Shown here piece after piece: positions 1 to 9,353 of a stretch of DNA of 64,000 nt (the first letter of the stretch is position 1; every line of letters starts with the position of its first letter). The stretch lies in contig CAYJJU010000004.1 of the NCBI GenBank assembly GCA_964370635.1, forward strand, positions 62,001 to 126,000, in the 5' to 3' direction. The notes below the pieces were generated by a model. That model had not been told where the DNA came from and searched no databases. It saw only the letters and a list, made by a program, of their open reading frames with translations. The translations under genes and the position numbers were made by a program. Source of the stretch: SIG603 sp964370635. Lineage in GTDB: Bacteria > Bacillota > Clostridia > Oscillospirales > Acutalibacteraceae.

Positions 1-1631
1 AGTGTTCTGGGGTCAAGACCTGTGTAGTACATACAGGTTGAAATTGTAGACGGGGTGGGATAAAAATCTTGCACTTGCTCGGGCATGTAGCCCAAATCCC
101 TTAAATATTCGGAAAGCCTTATCGCATCTTTAAGCTCAGACCCTGGGTGCGAGGACATTAAATATGGTACAACATATTGGTCCTTTGAAAGCTTTTTATT
201 AAGTTCTTTATATCTTTTTGTAAATGCCCTATAGACACTGTTTTGTGGTTTACCCATTTTTGATAGAACAGGGTTTGACACATGCTCGGGTGCTACTTTT
301 AATTGGCCACTGATATGATGTTTTACAAGCTCTTCAAAAAAGCCCTCGTCCTTATCGTTTATCAAGTAGTCAAACCTTATTCCTGAGCGTATAAACACTT
401 TTTTTACGCCGTCTAAATTTCTGAGTTTTCGCAAAAGCTCTAAGTAATCGGAGTGGTCAATCTCTAAATTTTTACATGGAGTGGGGAAAAGACACTGTTT
501 ATCTTTACATGCGCCTGCCTTAAGCTGTTTTTTACAGGCAGGTTTTCTAAAGTTTGCCGTAGGTCCACCGACGTCGTGAATATAACCCTTAAATTCAGGG
601 TCTTTTATCATTATTTTTGCTTCGCTTACCAGTGAGTCGTGGCTTCTTGTTTGAATAATTCGCCCTTGGTGAAAGGTGAGGGCGCAGAAATTACAGGAGC
701 CAAAACAGCCACGGTTGCTAATTAGGCTAAATTTAACCTCTTCAATCGCAGGTATTCCTCCCATGCTTTTATATGATGGGTGGTAATCCCTTGTATAAGG
801 CAGGGCGTACACAGCGTCCATTTCCTCCTGTGTTAAAGGAGGTTGGGGTGGGTTTTGCACCACAAATAAGTCACTTGCATATGGTTCTATTAAAGTTTTT
901 GCGGTAAATGGGTCTGTGTTTGAATACTGTTTGTAAAAGCTCTTAGCATAAAGCTCTTTGCTTGTAGTAATTTTATCAAAGGCGGAGAGTTTTATGCCGT
1001 CTGTTATATTATCTGCGTTTTTTGCCTTATAAACCGTACCTTTAATAAATGTAATTTCGCTTACAGGTATGCCACTATTAAGCGCATTTGCAATTTCCAC
1101 TATACTGCGCTCGCCCATGCCGTATGATACGATATCCGCTTCGCTTTCTAAAAGTATAGAGCGAAAAACTTTGTCCGACCAGTAGTCATAATGAGCAAGT
1201 CGTCTAAGGCTTGCCTCAATTCCGCCTACTATAATAGGTATGTCGCTATAAGTTTGTCGTATGAGTTTTGAATACACAGTTGTGGCGTAGTCGGGGCGTT
1301 TTCCCATTACGGCACCGGGACTGTAAAAGTCTTTTTTGCGCCTTTTCTTTGACACGGAATAGTGGTTTACCATGGAGTCCATGTTGCCGCTTGATACCAA
1401 AAAGCCAAGCCTTGGTTTTCCGAAAATATTAATGCTTTCCTTGTTTTTCCAGTCAGGCTGTGCGATTATTGCAACGGAAAATCCGTTTGCCTCAAGTATT
1501 CTTGAAATTATCGCAGTGCCAAAAGATGGGTGGTCTACATAGGCGTCTCCGCTTACATACACAAAGTCATATTCTAGCACTCCGCTGTCTATCATTTCTT
1601 TTTTCGTTATGGGTAAAAATTTATTGTTCAA
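1..1631 (-). CDS. ygiQ: YgiQ family radical SAM protein (3' end beyond window)
   Basis: The reverse strand reads open from 1631 to the window edge, giving about 543 residues of a UPF0313/YgiQ protein whose C-terminus lies outside. Seen: an N-terminal B12-binding-like region with the family blocks VSGDAYVDHPSFG, GGIEASLRRLAHYDYWSD and SYGMGERSIVEIA, then a radical SAM core with the CFGSCNFC cluster motif (CxxxCxxC) and later APEHVS and SSHPGS. The start is TTG at 1631-1629, because AGGAG lies 8 bases upstream and the next in-frame ATG is well inside conserved sequence. The TTG overlaps the TGA stop of the upstream phosphohexomutase as TTGA, so translation is probably coupled. The family is widespread but its reaction is not settled. 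Family assignment is very secure. Confidence 0.93.
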   Translation of the reverse strand, partial: MNNKFLPITKKEMIDSGVLEYDFVYVSGDAYVDHPSFGTAIISRILEANGFSVAIIAQPDWKNKESINIFGKPRLGFLVSSGNMDSMVNHYSVSKKRRKKDFYSPGAVMGKRPDYATTVYSKLIRQTYSDIPIIVGGIEASLRRLAHYDYWSDKVFRSILLESEADIVSYGMGERSIVEIANALNSGIPVSEITFIKGTVYKAKNADNITDGIKLSAFDKITTSKELYAKSFYKQYSNTDPFTAKTLIEPYASDLFVVQNPPQPPLTQEEMDAVYALPYTRDYHPSYKSMGGIPAIEEVKFSLISNRGCFGSCNFCALTFHQGRIIQTRSHDSLVSEAKIMIKDPEFKGYIHDVGGPTANFRKPACKKQLKAGACKDKQCLFPTPCKNLEIDHSDYLELLRKLRNLDGVKKVFIRSGIRFDYLINDKDEGFFEELVKHHISGQLKVAPEHVSNPVLSKMGKPQNSVYRAFTKRYKELNKKLSKDQYVVPYLMSSHPGSELKDAIRLSEYLRDLGYMPEQVQDFYPTPSTISTCMYYTGLDPRT

Positions 1632-3157
1632 TTTGTTGCTCCTAAAAATTTTTCAATAGGACTTATGTCCACATTGTTTGTGTCGGCATGTCTTAAAAAG
1701 CTTAGAAGATGAGCGGCTATTTTCTTTACTCCACCGTCTTTATTGCTCTCTATATTCAAAGGCATGATAGGGTCGTGCACGCTAAGCCTTAGCAAAAGCC
1801 AGCCGTCGCCATTTTTCTCATCAAAAGAAATTCTCATGCCCTCTCTGTTATCGGATGCTACGGTGAATTTATTTTCGAGCGCCCATGCTTCAAGCGAGTT
1901 TATTAGGTTTTCGCCAACAGGTCTAAAATCATCGCAAAGTATAGGGAATCTAAGCTCTATTTCTTCTTTTGCAATTTTTAAATCATCTATTAAGTAAGAG
2001 AGTTTTTTACCCTCTTTTTTTAGTCTTGCCATTTCAATTATGATTTTTGTGACTAAATATGCACCGTCGTCAAGGAAATAATTCTCACGCATTGCGGCAT
2101 GTCCGCTGGTTTCTATCGCAAGAGGGCAGTTAATTCCCTCGTTATTTAGCCTTATTGCCTCGTTAATTACGTTTTTATATCCTCTTTTAAATCTGTGATG
2201 CACTCCACCTAGCTTGTTTTCTATATAATCCTTAAGCCCGTCGGAGGTTATGGAGTCCGTTACTATTGTTCCACCCTCATTTCCTTTTAAGGCTATTGCA
2301 GAGGATATTGCAACGAGTGCGTTTCTGCTAATTTCCACGCCGTTTTCATCGACCGCCGCACCACGGTCCACGTCTGTATCAAAAATTACACCTAAGTCGG
2401 CATTTGCCTTTACGGTTGCAGAGGACACGCAGTGCATTGCCTCTTTATCCTCGGGATTTGGCACGTGGTTTGGGAACATTCCGTCGGGCTCTAAAAATTG
2501 GCTGTCGCCTACGTCTGCGCCTAAGGGGGCGAGCACGTCGCTTGCGTAAAATCCACCGGCGCCGTTTCCTGCATCTACGACTATTTTAAAGCCGTCAAGT
2601 GGCTTCTCATAATTTTCTGCATTTATGCCAGATTTAATCATTTCACGCAAATTTTTTGCATATTTTTTCATGTAGTCAGATTTAATAATCTCTCCGCCGT
2701 CGGCTAAGGGAGCGGTGTCGCCGTTTTGCGCAAATTCTAAAATTTCAGATATGTCACAGCTTTCTAAACCGCCATTTTCTGTAAAGAATTTTAATCCGTT
2801 TCGATTAAACGGGTGGTGGCTTGCGGTAATTTGTAGAGAGGCATGGCATGGAATCTCTTTTACCGCCATAAACATAGAGGGAGTGGAGGCAAGTGCGCAG
2901 TCGTAAACCGTAGCCCCTGCATTTTTAAATACCTCTTTAATTACCGCGCTAATTCTGTCTGCCGAAATTCTGGAGTCGTGCCCCATGGCTAGTTTTAAGT
3001 CCCTTGCTTTGATGCTAAGGCTCTTTTCGCACCAGCGTAAAAAGCCGTTGGCTATGGCGGAAATGACTTCATTTGTCAAATTAATTTCCTGACCACTTAC
3101 ACCCTCACTTGCAACGCCTCTTATGTCTGTTCCACTTTTTAGTGTTTTATATATCAT
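1628..3157 (-). CDS. phosphomannomutase/phosphoglucomutase family protein
   Basis: A 509-residue alpha-D-phosphohexomutase that interconverts hexose 1- and 6-phosphates in the cytoplasm. Seen in order: the phosphoserine loop TASHHPFNRNG (about residue 112), the metal loop DTDVDRGAA (about 260), the sugar-binding ETSGH (about 350) and a C-terminal phosphate-binding stretch around RLSVHDPIMPLNIES. The last replaces the more usual RPSGTEP form and marks a clostridial subgroup, so mannose, glucose or glucosamine phosphate preference cannot be read from sequence. The start at 3157 has AAAGGAG about 9 bases upstream. It is the first gene of a two-gene unit with ygiQ, whose TTG start overlaps its stop. 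It could supply sugar phosphates for the surface glycans suggested by the MBOAT cluster downstream, but that is inference. Confidence 0.9.
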   Translation of the reverse strand: MIYKTLKSGTDIRGVASEGVSGQEINLTNEVISAIANGFLRWCEKSLSIKARDLKLAMGHDSRISADRISAVIKEVFKNAGATVYDCALASTPSMFMAVKEIPCHASLQITASHHPFNRNGLKFFTENGGLESCDISEILEFAQNGDTAPLADGGEIIKSDYMKKYAKNLREMIKSGINAENYEKPLDGFKIVVDAGNGAGGFYASDVLAPLGADVGDSQFLEPDGMFPNHVPNPEDKEAMHCVSSATVKANADLGVIFDTDVDRGAAVDENGVEISRNALVAISSAIALKGNEGGTIVTDSITSDGLKDYIENKLGGVHHRFKRGYKNVINEAIRLNNEGINCPLAIETSGHAAMRENYFLDDGAYLVTKIIIEMARLKKEGKKLSYLIDDLKIAKEEIELRFPILCDDFRPVGENLINSLEAWALENKFTVASDNREGMRISFDEKNGDGWLLLRLSVHDPIMPLNIESNKDGGVKKIAAHLLSFLRHADTNNVDISPIEKFLGATN

Positions 3158-3248
3158 GATGAATACTCCTTTGTTTATTTAATTTCACATACTACAATTA
3201 TATACGACAAAAAGAAAAAAATAAATACAAATATGTAAAAAGTTCTAC

Positions 3249-3277
3249 TTTATTTTTAGGCGTTTGTATGGTAGAAT
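3249..3277 (+). promoter_or_regulatory. candidate promoter for the 3308-12509 run
   Basis: TAGAAT at 3272-3277 is preceded by TG with one intervening base (an extended -10). TTTATT at 3249-3254, 17 bases upstream, is a weak -35. On the opposite strand TATAAT (3202-3197) could serve the phosphohexomutase gene, but no good -35 goes with it. These are the only promoter-like elements in the 150-base divergent gap. Confidence 0.35.
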
Positions 3278-3307
3278 TATTAAAGTTAGCTATAAAGAGG
3301 TGAATCG

Positions 3308-4201
3308 ATGGGAAAGTCAAAAAAAACTACAAATAAAAGCGCAACTATGCCTATTTTTATATTGTTTATTTTAACAGTAATCGTAGTTGGCGCATATAGA
3401 TTTATGCCTCTTTTTGAACAGCTTCAAAGTGGCCCTGAATTAAAGCAGGGCGCGATAAATGCCCATTTTTTAGATGTGGGACAAGGCGATGCAGCCCTTG
3501 TGCAAATACCAAATGAAGACGGAACATATTTTAATTTGCTTATAGACAGCGGTGAATACAGTCAGGCGGACACGCTGCTTGAAAGTTTAGATGGTATAGG
3601 CGTCGAAAAACTTGATGCCATAGTCGCAAGCCACCCCCACGCCGACCATATCGGAGCCATGGCAACGGTAATTGAAAATTACGATGTAGAAAACTTCTAC
3701 ACATCGGACATACCGGACTCGCTTTTGCCCACCACCAAAAGTTATGAAACCATGCTTGATGCCTTGATAGAATTTAACGTGCCGGTAACTTACCTTGAGG
3801 CAGGAGATAGCATAGACACGGGGACAGATGCAAGAATTGAAATTTTATCGCCATTTAGTGAAGAGGAGTATGAGGATTTAAACGACTACTCTATTGTAAT
3901 GAAAATAAGTCTTTTTGAGCAAAGTTTCTTGTTCACAGGCGATGCCGAAAGAGCGGCGATAGACTTAATGATAGAAAAAGGCATGAATTTAGAGGCAAAG
4001 GTGCTAAAAGTGCCACATCACGGCTCTACTACAAGCACTTATGAAGAGATGCTTGAAAGCATAAAGCCTGAAATTGCAGTTATTTCATGCGGGGAAGACA
4101 ATTCGTACGGTCATCCGCATGATGAAGTAGTAAAATATTTAGAAGATTTCGGTTGTGAGATAAAAGAGACCGCTAAAGAGGGAAATATATTAATAAATTA
4201 A
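3308..4201 (+). CDS. membrane-anchored ComEC/Rec2-like metallo-beta-lactamase-fold hydrolase
   Basis: A 297-residue protein with one N-terminal membrane segment (about residues 14-32) and an outside-facing metallo-beta-lactamase domain. Seen: HFLDVGQGDAALVQIP, the metal motif ASHPHADHIG (HxHxDH), FTGDAE, KVPHHGSTTS and a closing SYGHPHDEV. This is the layout of the C-terminal domain of ComEC, which lacks here the ComEC channel and OB domain. Stand-alone proteins of this kind are common in Clostridia and are thought to be secreted or surface nucleases or phosphodiesterases; the substrate cannot be told from sequence. GAGGTG lies before the ATG. The mannonate dehydratase gene follows after 12 bases, so the two are probably co-transcribed. 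Confidence 0.86.
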   Translation: MGKSKKTTNKSATMPIFILFILTVIVVGAYRFMPLFEQLQSGPELKQGAINAHFLDVGQGDAALVQIPNEDGTYFNLLIDSGEYSQADTLLESLDGIGVEKLDAIVASHPHADHIGAMATVIENYDVENFYTSDIPDSLLPTTKSYETMLDALIEFNVPVTYLEAGDSIDTGTDARIEILSPFSEEEYEDLNDYSIVMKISLFEQSFLFTGDAERAAIDLMIEKGMNLEAKVLKVPHHGSTTSTYEEMLESIKPEIAVISCGEDNSYGHPHDEVVKYLEDFGCEIKETAKEGNILIN

Positions 4202-4213
4202 AGGAGAGAGATT

Positions 4214-5257
4214 ATGAAGCTTAGTTTTCGTTGGTATGGAGAAGATGATAAGGTAAGCCTTGAAAATATAAGGCAAATACCAAAAATGCACTCGGTAGTA
4301 ACGGCAGTGTATGACGTAGCCCCCGGCAAAGTTTGGAAAGAGGAAAGCATACAAAGGCTTAAAAATTTAACCGAAAACGCAGGGCTTAACTTCGATGTAA
4401 TAGAGTCTGTGCCCGTGCATGAGGACATTAAACTTGGAAGAAATAATAAAGACGAGCTTATTGAAAATTACTGTGAAAACATAAGGCGCCTTAAAAAAGC
4501 AGGTGTAAAGGTGATTTGCTATAATTTCATGCCGGTCTTTGACTGGACAAGGACGGATTTAGAGCATGTTTTAGAAGACGGCTCGACTTCTCTTGTCTAT
4601 TATCATAAAGATGTCGAGGGTGTAGACCCAGTAAAAAGCGATATGTCGCTTCCGGGTTGGGATGCAAGCTATAGCAGAGAAGAGCTTAAAGAGCTTGTTA
4701 ACACCTATAGAAAAATAGACGAGGAAACACTTTGGGATAATTTAAAATACTTTTTAGAAAAAATTATTCCCGTGGCAGAAGAAAACGACATATATATGGC
4801 AATCCACCAAGACGACCCGTGCTGGGGAATTTTCGGACTGCCAAGGATAATTACTGACGAAAAAAATCTAGACAGGTTTTTAAAACTTGTGGATAGCAAG
4901 CATAACGGCCTTACATTTTGTGTGGGCTCACTCGGTTGCAGTGGCAAAAACGACCTGCCTAAAATGGCAGAAAAATATGCTAAAATGGGGAGAATTCATT
5001 TTGTGCACATGAGAAATGTTGCAGTGAGTGAAGATGGATTTGAAGAGAGGGCGCACGCCTCGTCTTGTGGCTCGGTAGATATGTATGCCGTGATGAAAGC
5101 GCTTTATGACGGCGGATTTAAGGGATACATAAGGCCTGACCACGGCAGAATGATTTGGGGTGAAACAGGGCGAGCAGGATACGGACTTTATGACAGGGCG
5201 CTCGGTGCTACCTATCTTAACGGCTTATGGGAAGCCATAGAGAAATCTAGTCTATAA
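4214..5257 (+). CDS. uxuA: mannonate dehydratase
   Basis: A 347-residue UxuA (EC 4.2.1.8), which dehydrates D-mannonate to 2-keto-3-deoxy-D-gluconate in the glucuronate branch of hexuronate breakdown. Seen: the family N-terminus with FRWYGEDDKVSLENIRQIP, then IHQDDPCWGIFGLPRI, the metal and substrate residues in CVGSLG and VHMRNV, and RPDHGRMIWGE near the C-terminus. Length is close to the family norm. AAGGAGAG precedes the ATG at the usual distance. No other hexuronate gene (uxaC, uxuB, kdgK, kdgA) is in the window, so it stands apart from its pathway; its neighbours deal with surface modification and D-amino acids. Confidence 0.93.
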   Translation: MKLSFRWYGEDDKVSLENIRQIPKMHSVVTAVYDVAPGKVWKEESIQRLKNLTENAGLNFDVIESVPVHEDIKLGRNNKDELIENYCENIRRLKKAGVKVICYNFMPVFDWTRTDLEHVLEDGSTSLVYYHKDVEGVDPVKSDMSLPGWDASYSREELKELVNTYRKIDEETLWDNLKYFLEKIIPVAEENDIYMAIHQDDPCWGIFGLPRIITDEKNLDRFLKLVDSKHNGLTFCVGSLGCSGKNDLPKMAEKYAKMGRIHFVHMRNVAVSEDGFEERAHASSCGSVDMYAVMKALYDGGFKGYIRPDHGRMIWGETGRAGYGLYDRALGATYLNGLWEAIEKSSL

Positions 5258-5258
5258 G

Positions 5259-6263
5259 ATGGCGGTGGCAGATATGGATAGAAGAAGATATTCAAAAAGA
5301 AAAAAGAAAAAACCGCCCGTCTACTTCTTTGCATTTGCAGGCCTTGCCAGTGCAGTGCTGCTTGTTGTCGGAGTCGTTAGCGTAATGGCAGGCTTATTTT
5401 CTAAGCCTCCTGCAGTAGTACAGGTGGATAAGATAGTGTCTAGTGACAATGCATCCAAGGCGCAAACAGACGATAATATCTTAGGCTCGACATCGACGCC
5501 TCAGCTTGAAAGCGAAGACACAGAGAGCGGCGGAAAAGTGGAGGGTTTAGATTTATCTGTAGAGGGCATAGACTTTACACCGGGAGTGTTTTCTCTTGAA
5601 AACATGTTTGAGGGAACAATTTTGGGTGAGAGCGAAGAGGCAGACGATGAATACATAAACGACATAGTATTTGTAGGAGAGTCCACCACTTATGGGCTTT
5701 ATCATTACGGAGTGCTTCCAAAAGGCAAGGAAACAAAACATGTTTGGACACCGTCTAGTGGCACTTTGATGCTTACAAATGTGAATCAAGATATAGGAAA
5801 AGTTAATGTACATAATCCAAATACAGGCGTAAATGAAAACTTGCTTATAAGCGATGCGGCAGGGATTTATAAGCCGGAATACATGGTGATTACGCTAGGT
5901 CTTAACGGAGTAAGTTTTTATATTGACGACGATGTCCAGTATTATATCGGCGAATATGTAAAACTTATTAATGAGATAAAGGCGAAATCGCCCGACACAA
6001 AAATCATGGTGCAATCGGTGTTTCCAGTTGCACAGTCTTATGAGTATTCGGACAGCATTTCAAACGAGAGACTTAATAAGGCAAATTATTTGTTTGCAAA
6101 AATGTGCGAGCAAATGGAGATTAAATTTTTAAACACTGCACCAATTTTTATGAATGAAAACGGTGAAATGGCCGAAGACTATCATAATGGTGATGGACTA
6201 CATTTGTCGCAAACGGCGTTACAAATGGAAATAGATTATATTAAAAATCATAAATATCAGTAA
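5259..6263 (+). CDS. membrane-anchored SGNH/GDSL-type hydrolase
   Basis: A 334-residue protein with a basic N-terminus (RRRYSKRKKKK), one membrane segment (about residues 24-46), an acidic low-complexity linker and an extracellular SGNH domain. Seen: block I FVGESTTYG with the candidate Ser, block III-like LGLNGV with Asn, and block V DGLHLS with the Asp-His pair. Such domains remove or transfer O-acyl groups on glycans. Its position before a DUF4358 lipoprotein, an MBOAT acyltransferase and a DHHW protein supports a role in O-acetylation of a surface polymer. The start follows the uxuA stop by one base; no clear ribosome site is seen there, and the ATG at 5274, with GGCGGTGG before it, is an alternative. 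Confidence 0.8.
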   Translation: MAVADMDRRRYSKRKKKKPPVYFFAFAGLASAVLLVVGVVSVMAGLFSKPPAVVQVDKIVSSDNASKAQTDDNILGSTSTPQLESEDTESGGKVEGLDLSVEGIDFTPGVFSLENMFEGTILGESEEADDEYINDIVFVGESTTYGLYHYGVLPKGKETKHVWTPSSGTLMLTNVNQDIGKVNVHNPNTGVNENLLISDAAGIYKPEYMVITLGLNGVSFYIDDDVQYYIGEYVKLINEIKAKSPDTKIMVQSVFPVAQSYEYSDSISNERLNKANYLFAKMCEQMEIKFLNTAPIFMNENGEMAEDYHNGDGLHLSQTALQMEIDYIKNHKYQ

Positions 6264-6279
6264 TCGGGGGAAGTTTTAA

Positions 6280-6786
6280 ATGAAAAAAATTTTATTAATT
6301 GTCTTGCTTGTTTCATTAACTGTGTTTGCCACAGCCTGTGGAAACTCAGACGATGCAAGCTATAAAACAGATGTTTTAGCAGGTGATTTGTGCACACAAA
6401 TCGGGGAAGAAATAGGCCTTGCGCCTGATGCCATGGCTTTTTCTGATGAGGGAAGAATTTCGGCAGAGCATTTAAGCGATGTGGATTTTGAAATTACACA
6501 GTCCGTTGCGGCGTACTCATCATCGGTCAGCACGTCTTTAAACGAGATAGTAATCGTACAGGCAAAAACCGCTGAAGATGTTGCGACACTAAATACGCAG
6601 GTGGAAGCTTCGGTTTCAAACATGAAAGAAATAAGAACCACCTATGCAGATTATCTACCGGAAGAGTATGAAAAAGTAGAAAATACAAAAATCACACAAG
6701 TAGGAAACTATATAATGTACACGGTCCTTGACAGTGAAATGGAAGCGGCGGCGATAAGCGCCATGAAGAATGTTTTAAGCAGTTGA
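6280..6786 (+). CDS. DUF4358 family lipoprotein
   Basis: A 168-residue small lipoprotein. Seen: a lysine-led signal peptide and the lipobox ATAC with Cys at residue 20, then a short domain with repeated Glu/Ala-rich helices and a C-terminal YIMYTVLD segment typical of DUF4358. The family has no known reaction and often sits next to MBOAT and SGNH/DHHW genes in Clostridia, as here. It is probably anchored on the outer face of the membrane beside the acyltransferase. GGGGGAAG precedes the ATG; the gap to the SGNH gene is 16 bases and to the MBOAT gene 18 bases. Confidence 0.78.
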   Translation: MKKILLIVLLVSLTVFATACGNSDDASYKTDVLAGDLCTQIGEEIGLAPDAMAFSDEGRISAEHLSDVDFEITQSVAAYSSSVSTSLNEIVIVQAKTAEDVATLNTQVEASVSNMKEIRTTYADYLPEEYEKVENTKITQVGNYIMYTVLDSEMEAAAISAMKNVLSS

Positions 6787-6804
6787 GCTTAGAAAGGTAA
6801 GTAA

Positions 6805-8223
6805 ATGCTTTTTTCCAGTGTTTTATTTCTTTTTGTTTTTTTGCCTATAGTAATACTAATATATTATATTTCTCCAAGAAAAATAAAAAACTTGATATTG
6901 TTTGTATCAAGCCTGGTTTTTTACGCTTGGGGAGAGCCCATTTACATCTTGCTTATGATGTTCTCGTCTACCGTAGATTATTTTTGCGGGATTTTTATAG
7001 ACAAGGGCAAAAAACAAAATAGCATAGCCATGCAAAGAACCGCCTTGATTTTAAGCATTATTATCAATATAAGCTTGCTTGCAACCTTTAAATACGCAGA
7101 TTTTTTTATAATGAATGTAAATACATTATTTGGCGGAAATATGGCGCTTTTAAAACTCGGTCTGCCACTTGGAATTAGTTTTTACACCTTCCAGTCCATG
7201 TCATACACCATAGACTGCTACAGGGGTGAAGTCAAGGCGCAGAGGAATTTTATTACCTATTCTACCTATGTGTCACTCTTCCCACAGCTTGTCGCAGGGC
7301 CTATAGTAAGGTATAAATCGGTAGAAGACCAAATGGAAAACCGCAAAGAAAGCTTTGAGCTTTTTTCACAAGGCGTAATAAGGTTTGTTATTGGTCTTTC
7401 CAAAAAAATGTTAATTGCAAATAATTTGGGATATTTTTGGACGCATATTCAAAATTTGCCGTCAAATGAAATCTCGGTAATGACCGCGTGGCTTGGCATT
7501 TTTCTTTTTCCAATGCAACTGTATTTCGATTTTTCGGGATACAGCGATATGGCGATAGGGCTTGGTAAAATGTTCGGCTTTAGGCTAATAGAAAATTTTG
7601 ATTACCCATTTATCGCAAAAAGCGTCACGGAATTTTGGCGCAGATGGCATATGTCGCTTGGCACTTGGTTTAGAGAGTATGTGTATTTTCCACTTGGCGG
7701 AAACAGAAAAGGAAGGGGAAGAACGTATTTTAACCTCTTTTTTGTCTGGTTTTTAACAGGACTTTGGCACGGTGCGACCTTTACAAATGTCCTGTGGGGA
7801 CTTTGGAGCGGTGTGCTAATAGTCATGGAAAGAGCATTTTTATCAAAGGCACTTTCTAAAATACCTGCTATTTTTGCAAGGATTTACACAAATGTTTTTA
7901 TGTTTATAGGACTTCTATTTTTGGCGTATGACGACATTTCGCCTTGCTTTGAGTTTATTGTAAAGGCATTTGGTGTAAACACAAATGTGTTTATTGATAG
8001 CACGTTTATATACTTCTTTATGTCATCACTTGTGCTGATAATATTGAGCATAATAGGTGCTACTCCGATTGTAAAGAAAACTGCTTTACAGATAAAAAAA
8101 TCTTATGAGAACACAGTTTGTTATAATATAGCTTCAATGATTGTTATATTTTCGCTTTTACTTATCTGCACGGTCTTTTTGGTCAGCGAGACTTTTAATC
8201 CTTTCTTATATTTTAGGTTTTAA
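6805..8223 (+). CDS. MBOAT family O-acyltransferase (AlgI/PatA/DltB type)
   Basis: A 472-residue polytopic membrane protein that transfers acyl (usually acetyl) groups across the membrane to extracellular polysaccharide. Seen: the N-terminal signature LFSSVLFLFVFLP, FYAWGEP, LPLGISFYTFQSMSYTIDCYRG, FPQLVAGPIVR, DFSGYSDMAIGLG, EFWRRWHMSLGTWFREYVYFPLGGNR and the catalytic-His region GLWHGATFTNVLWG. Length and motif order match AlgI-like enzymes. The DHHW protein gene starts 9 bases after its stop, as in alginate-type acetylation systems. The glycan substrate is unknown; no glycosyltransferases are in the window. Confidence 0.93.
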   Translation: MLFSSVLFLFVFLPIVILIYYISPRKIKNLILFVSSLVFYAWGEPIYILLMMFSSTVDYFCGIFIDKGKKQNSIAMQRTALILSIIINISLLATFKYADFFIMNVNTLFGGNMALLKLGLPLGISFYTFQSMSYTIDCYRGEVKAQRNFITYSTYVSLFPQLVAGPIVRYKSVEDQMENRKESFELFSQGVIRFVIGLSKKMLIANNLGYFWTHIQNLPSNEISVMTAWLGIFLFPMQLYFDFSGYSDMAIGLGKMFGFRLIENFDYPFIAKSVTEFWRRWHMSLGTWFREYVYFPLGGNRKGRGRTYFNLFFVWFLTGLWHGATFTNVLWGLWSGVLIVMERAFLSKALSKIPAIFARIYTNVFMFIGLLFLAYDDISPCFEFIVKAFGVNTNVFIDSTFIYFFMSSLVLIILSIIGATPIVKKTALQIKKSYENTVCYNIASMIVIFSLLLICTVFLVSETFNPFLYFRF

Positions 8224-8232
8224 GGAGAAATA

Positions 8233-9351
8233 ATGCAAAAATCAACATCTTATAAAATTTTCACCTTTACATTTTTAATATTTATTTTTGCGTTTCTTTC
8301 TGCACTGATATTTTTCCCTAAAGAAGAATTTTCCGAGCAGGAAAACAGGGTGCTTGAAAGCTTTCCAGAGTTTTCGATTGAAAGCCTACTAGAGGCGCAG
8401 TGGACAAAGGATTTTGAGACTTATTTAAACGACCACGCACCGTTTAGAAATTTTTTTGTCAGCGCAAGGACTGAAATAGTACAGGGCATAGGGTATAAGG
8501 AAGTAAACGGAGTATATTTAGGGCTTGATGGATATCAACTGCAAAAAATTGAAGTAGGCGAAGAGGACATGCAAATCTCACTTGACTCGGTATCTTCTTT
8601 TATACAAAATAATGAGGATAAAAATATTGTGGCATCGGTAGTGCCGTCGGCATCTTTTGTGCTAGAGGATAAACTACCGCAAAATGCGTATCTGCCTTTC
8701 GACGAGGAGAAATTCCAGTCAAATGCGCAAGCTTTACTAGGTGACAAGTATATTGACCTTACACCTGTCTTGAAAGATAGCGATGATGAATATATTTACT
8801 ATAAAACCGACCATCACTGGACAACAAACGGGGCGTATATAGCCTTTGAAGAAATATCAGAAAAACTGGGGCTTGAGATTTTTGATGATTATGAAGTTTT
8901 AGAAATAAGTGATGAGTTTTTAGGCACAACTTACTCAAAGACCTCGATGTGGGGAAGTGATTTTGACACGGTTTTGCGGTATGACTTAAATTCTTATGAG
9001 TATGATTATGCCGTTACAATTCCTGAAATAAATGAAACGTATAATTCAATTTATTTTGAGGAATTCTTGTCAGAGAAAGACAAGTACCTATACTTTACAG
9101 GTCACAACAGGGCTTTAATAGAAATTCAGACAAAAAATAACACGGGAAAAGAAATTACTATAATAAAGGACTCGATAGCAAACGCTTTTATTCCTTTTTT
9201 AATTCCATATTACGATAAAATTAATGTAGTGGATTTAAGGTTTTACAATGAAGACATAAATGAGCTTATAAAAAATAGTGATGATGTGCTCATCCTTTAT
9301 TACACAGAAGGCTTTTCTCAGCACACGTCAATTTCTAAACTTGCGAGGTAA
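8233..9351 (+). CDS. DHHW family protein (AlgJ/AlgX-like O-acylation partner)
   Basis: A 372-residue protein with one N-terminal membrane segment (about residues 7-25) and an extracellular SGNH-like domain of the DHHW family. Seen: the naming motif KTDHHWTTNGAY (about residue 192) and the early block SEQENRVLESFPEFS, which is typical of these proteins. In AlgJ/AlgX the Asp-His pair acts with a Ser to pass the acyl group from the MBOAT protein to the polymer. The catalytic Ser is probably in the KDSIANAF block (about residue 315). AAGGAG lies before the ATG and the next gene starts 2 bases after the stop. Confidence 0.88.
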   Translation: MQKSTSYKIFTFTFLIFIFAFLSALIFFPKEEFSEQENRVLESFPEFSIESLLEAQWTKDFETYLNDHAPFRNFFVSARTEIVQGIGYKEVNGVYLGLDGYQLQKIEVGEEDMQISLDSVSSFIQNNEDKNIVASVVPSASFVLEDKLPQNAYLPFDEEKFQSNAQALLGDKYIDLTPVLKDSDDEYIYYKTDHHWTTNGAYIAFEEISEKLGLEIFDDYEVLEISDEFLGTTYSKTSMWGSDFDTVLRYDLNSYEYDYAVTIPEINETYNSIYFEEFLSEKDKYLYFTGHNRALIEIQTKNNTGKEITIIKDSIANAFIPFLIPYYDKINVVDLRFYNEDINELIKNSDDVLILYYTEGFSQHTSISKLAR

Positions 9352-9353
9352 GT

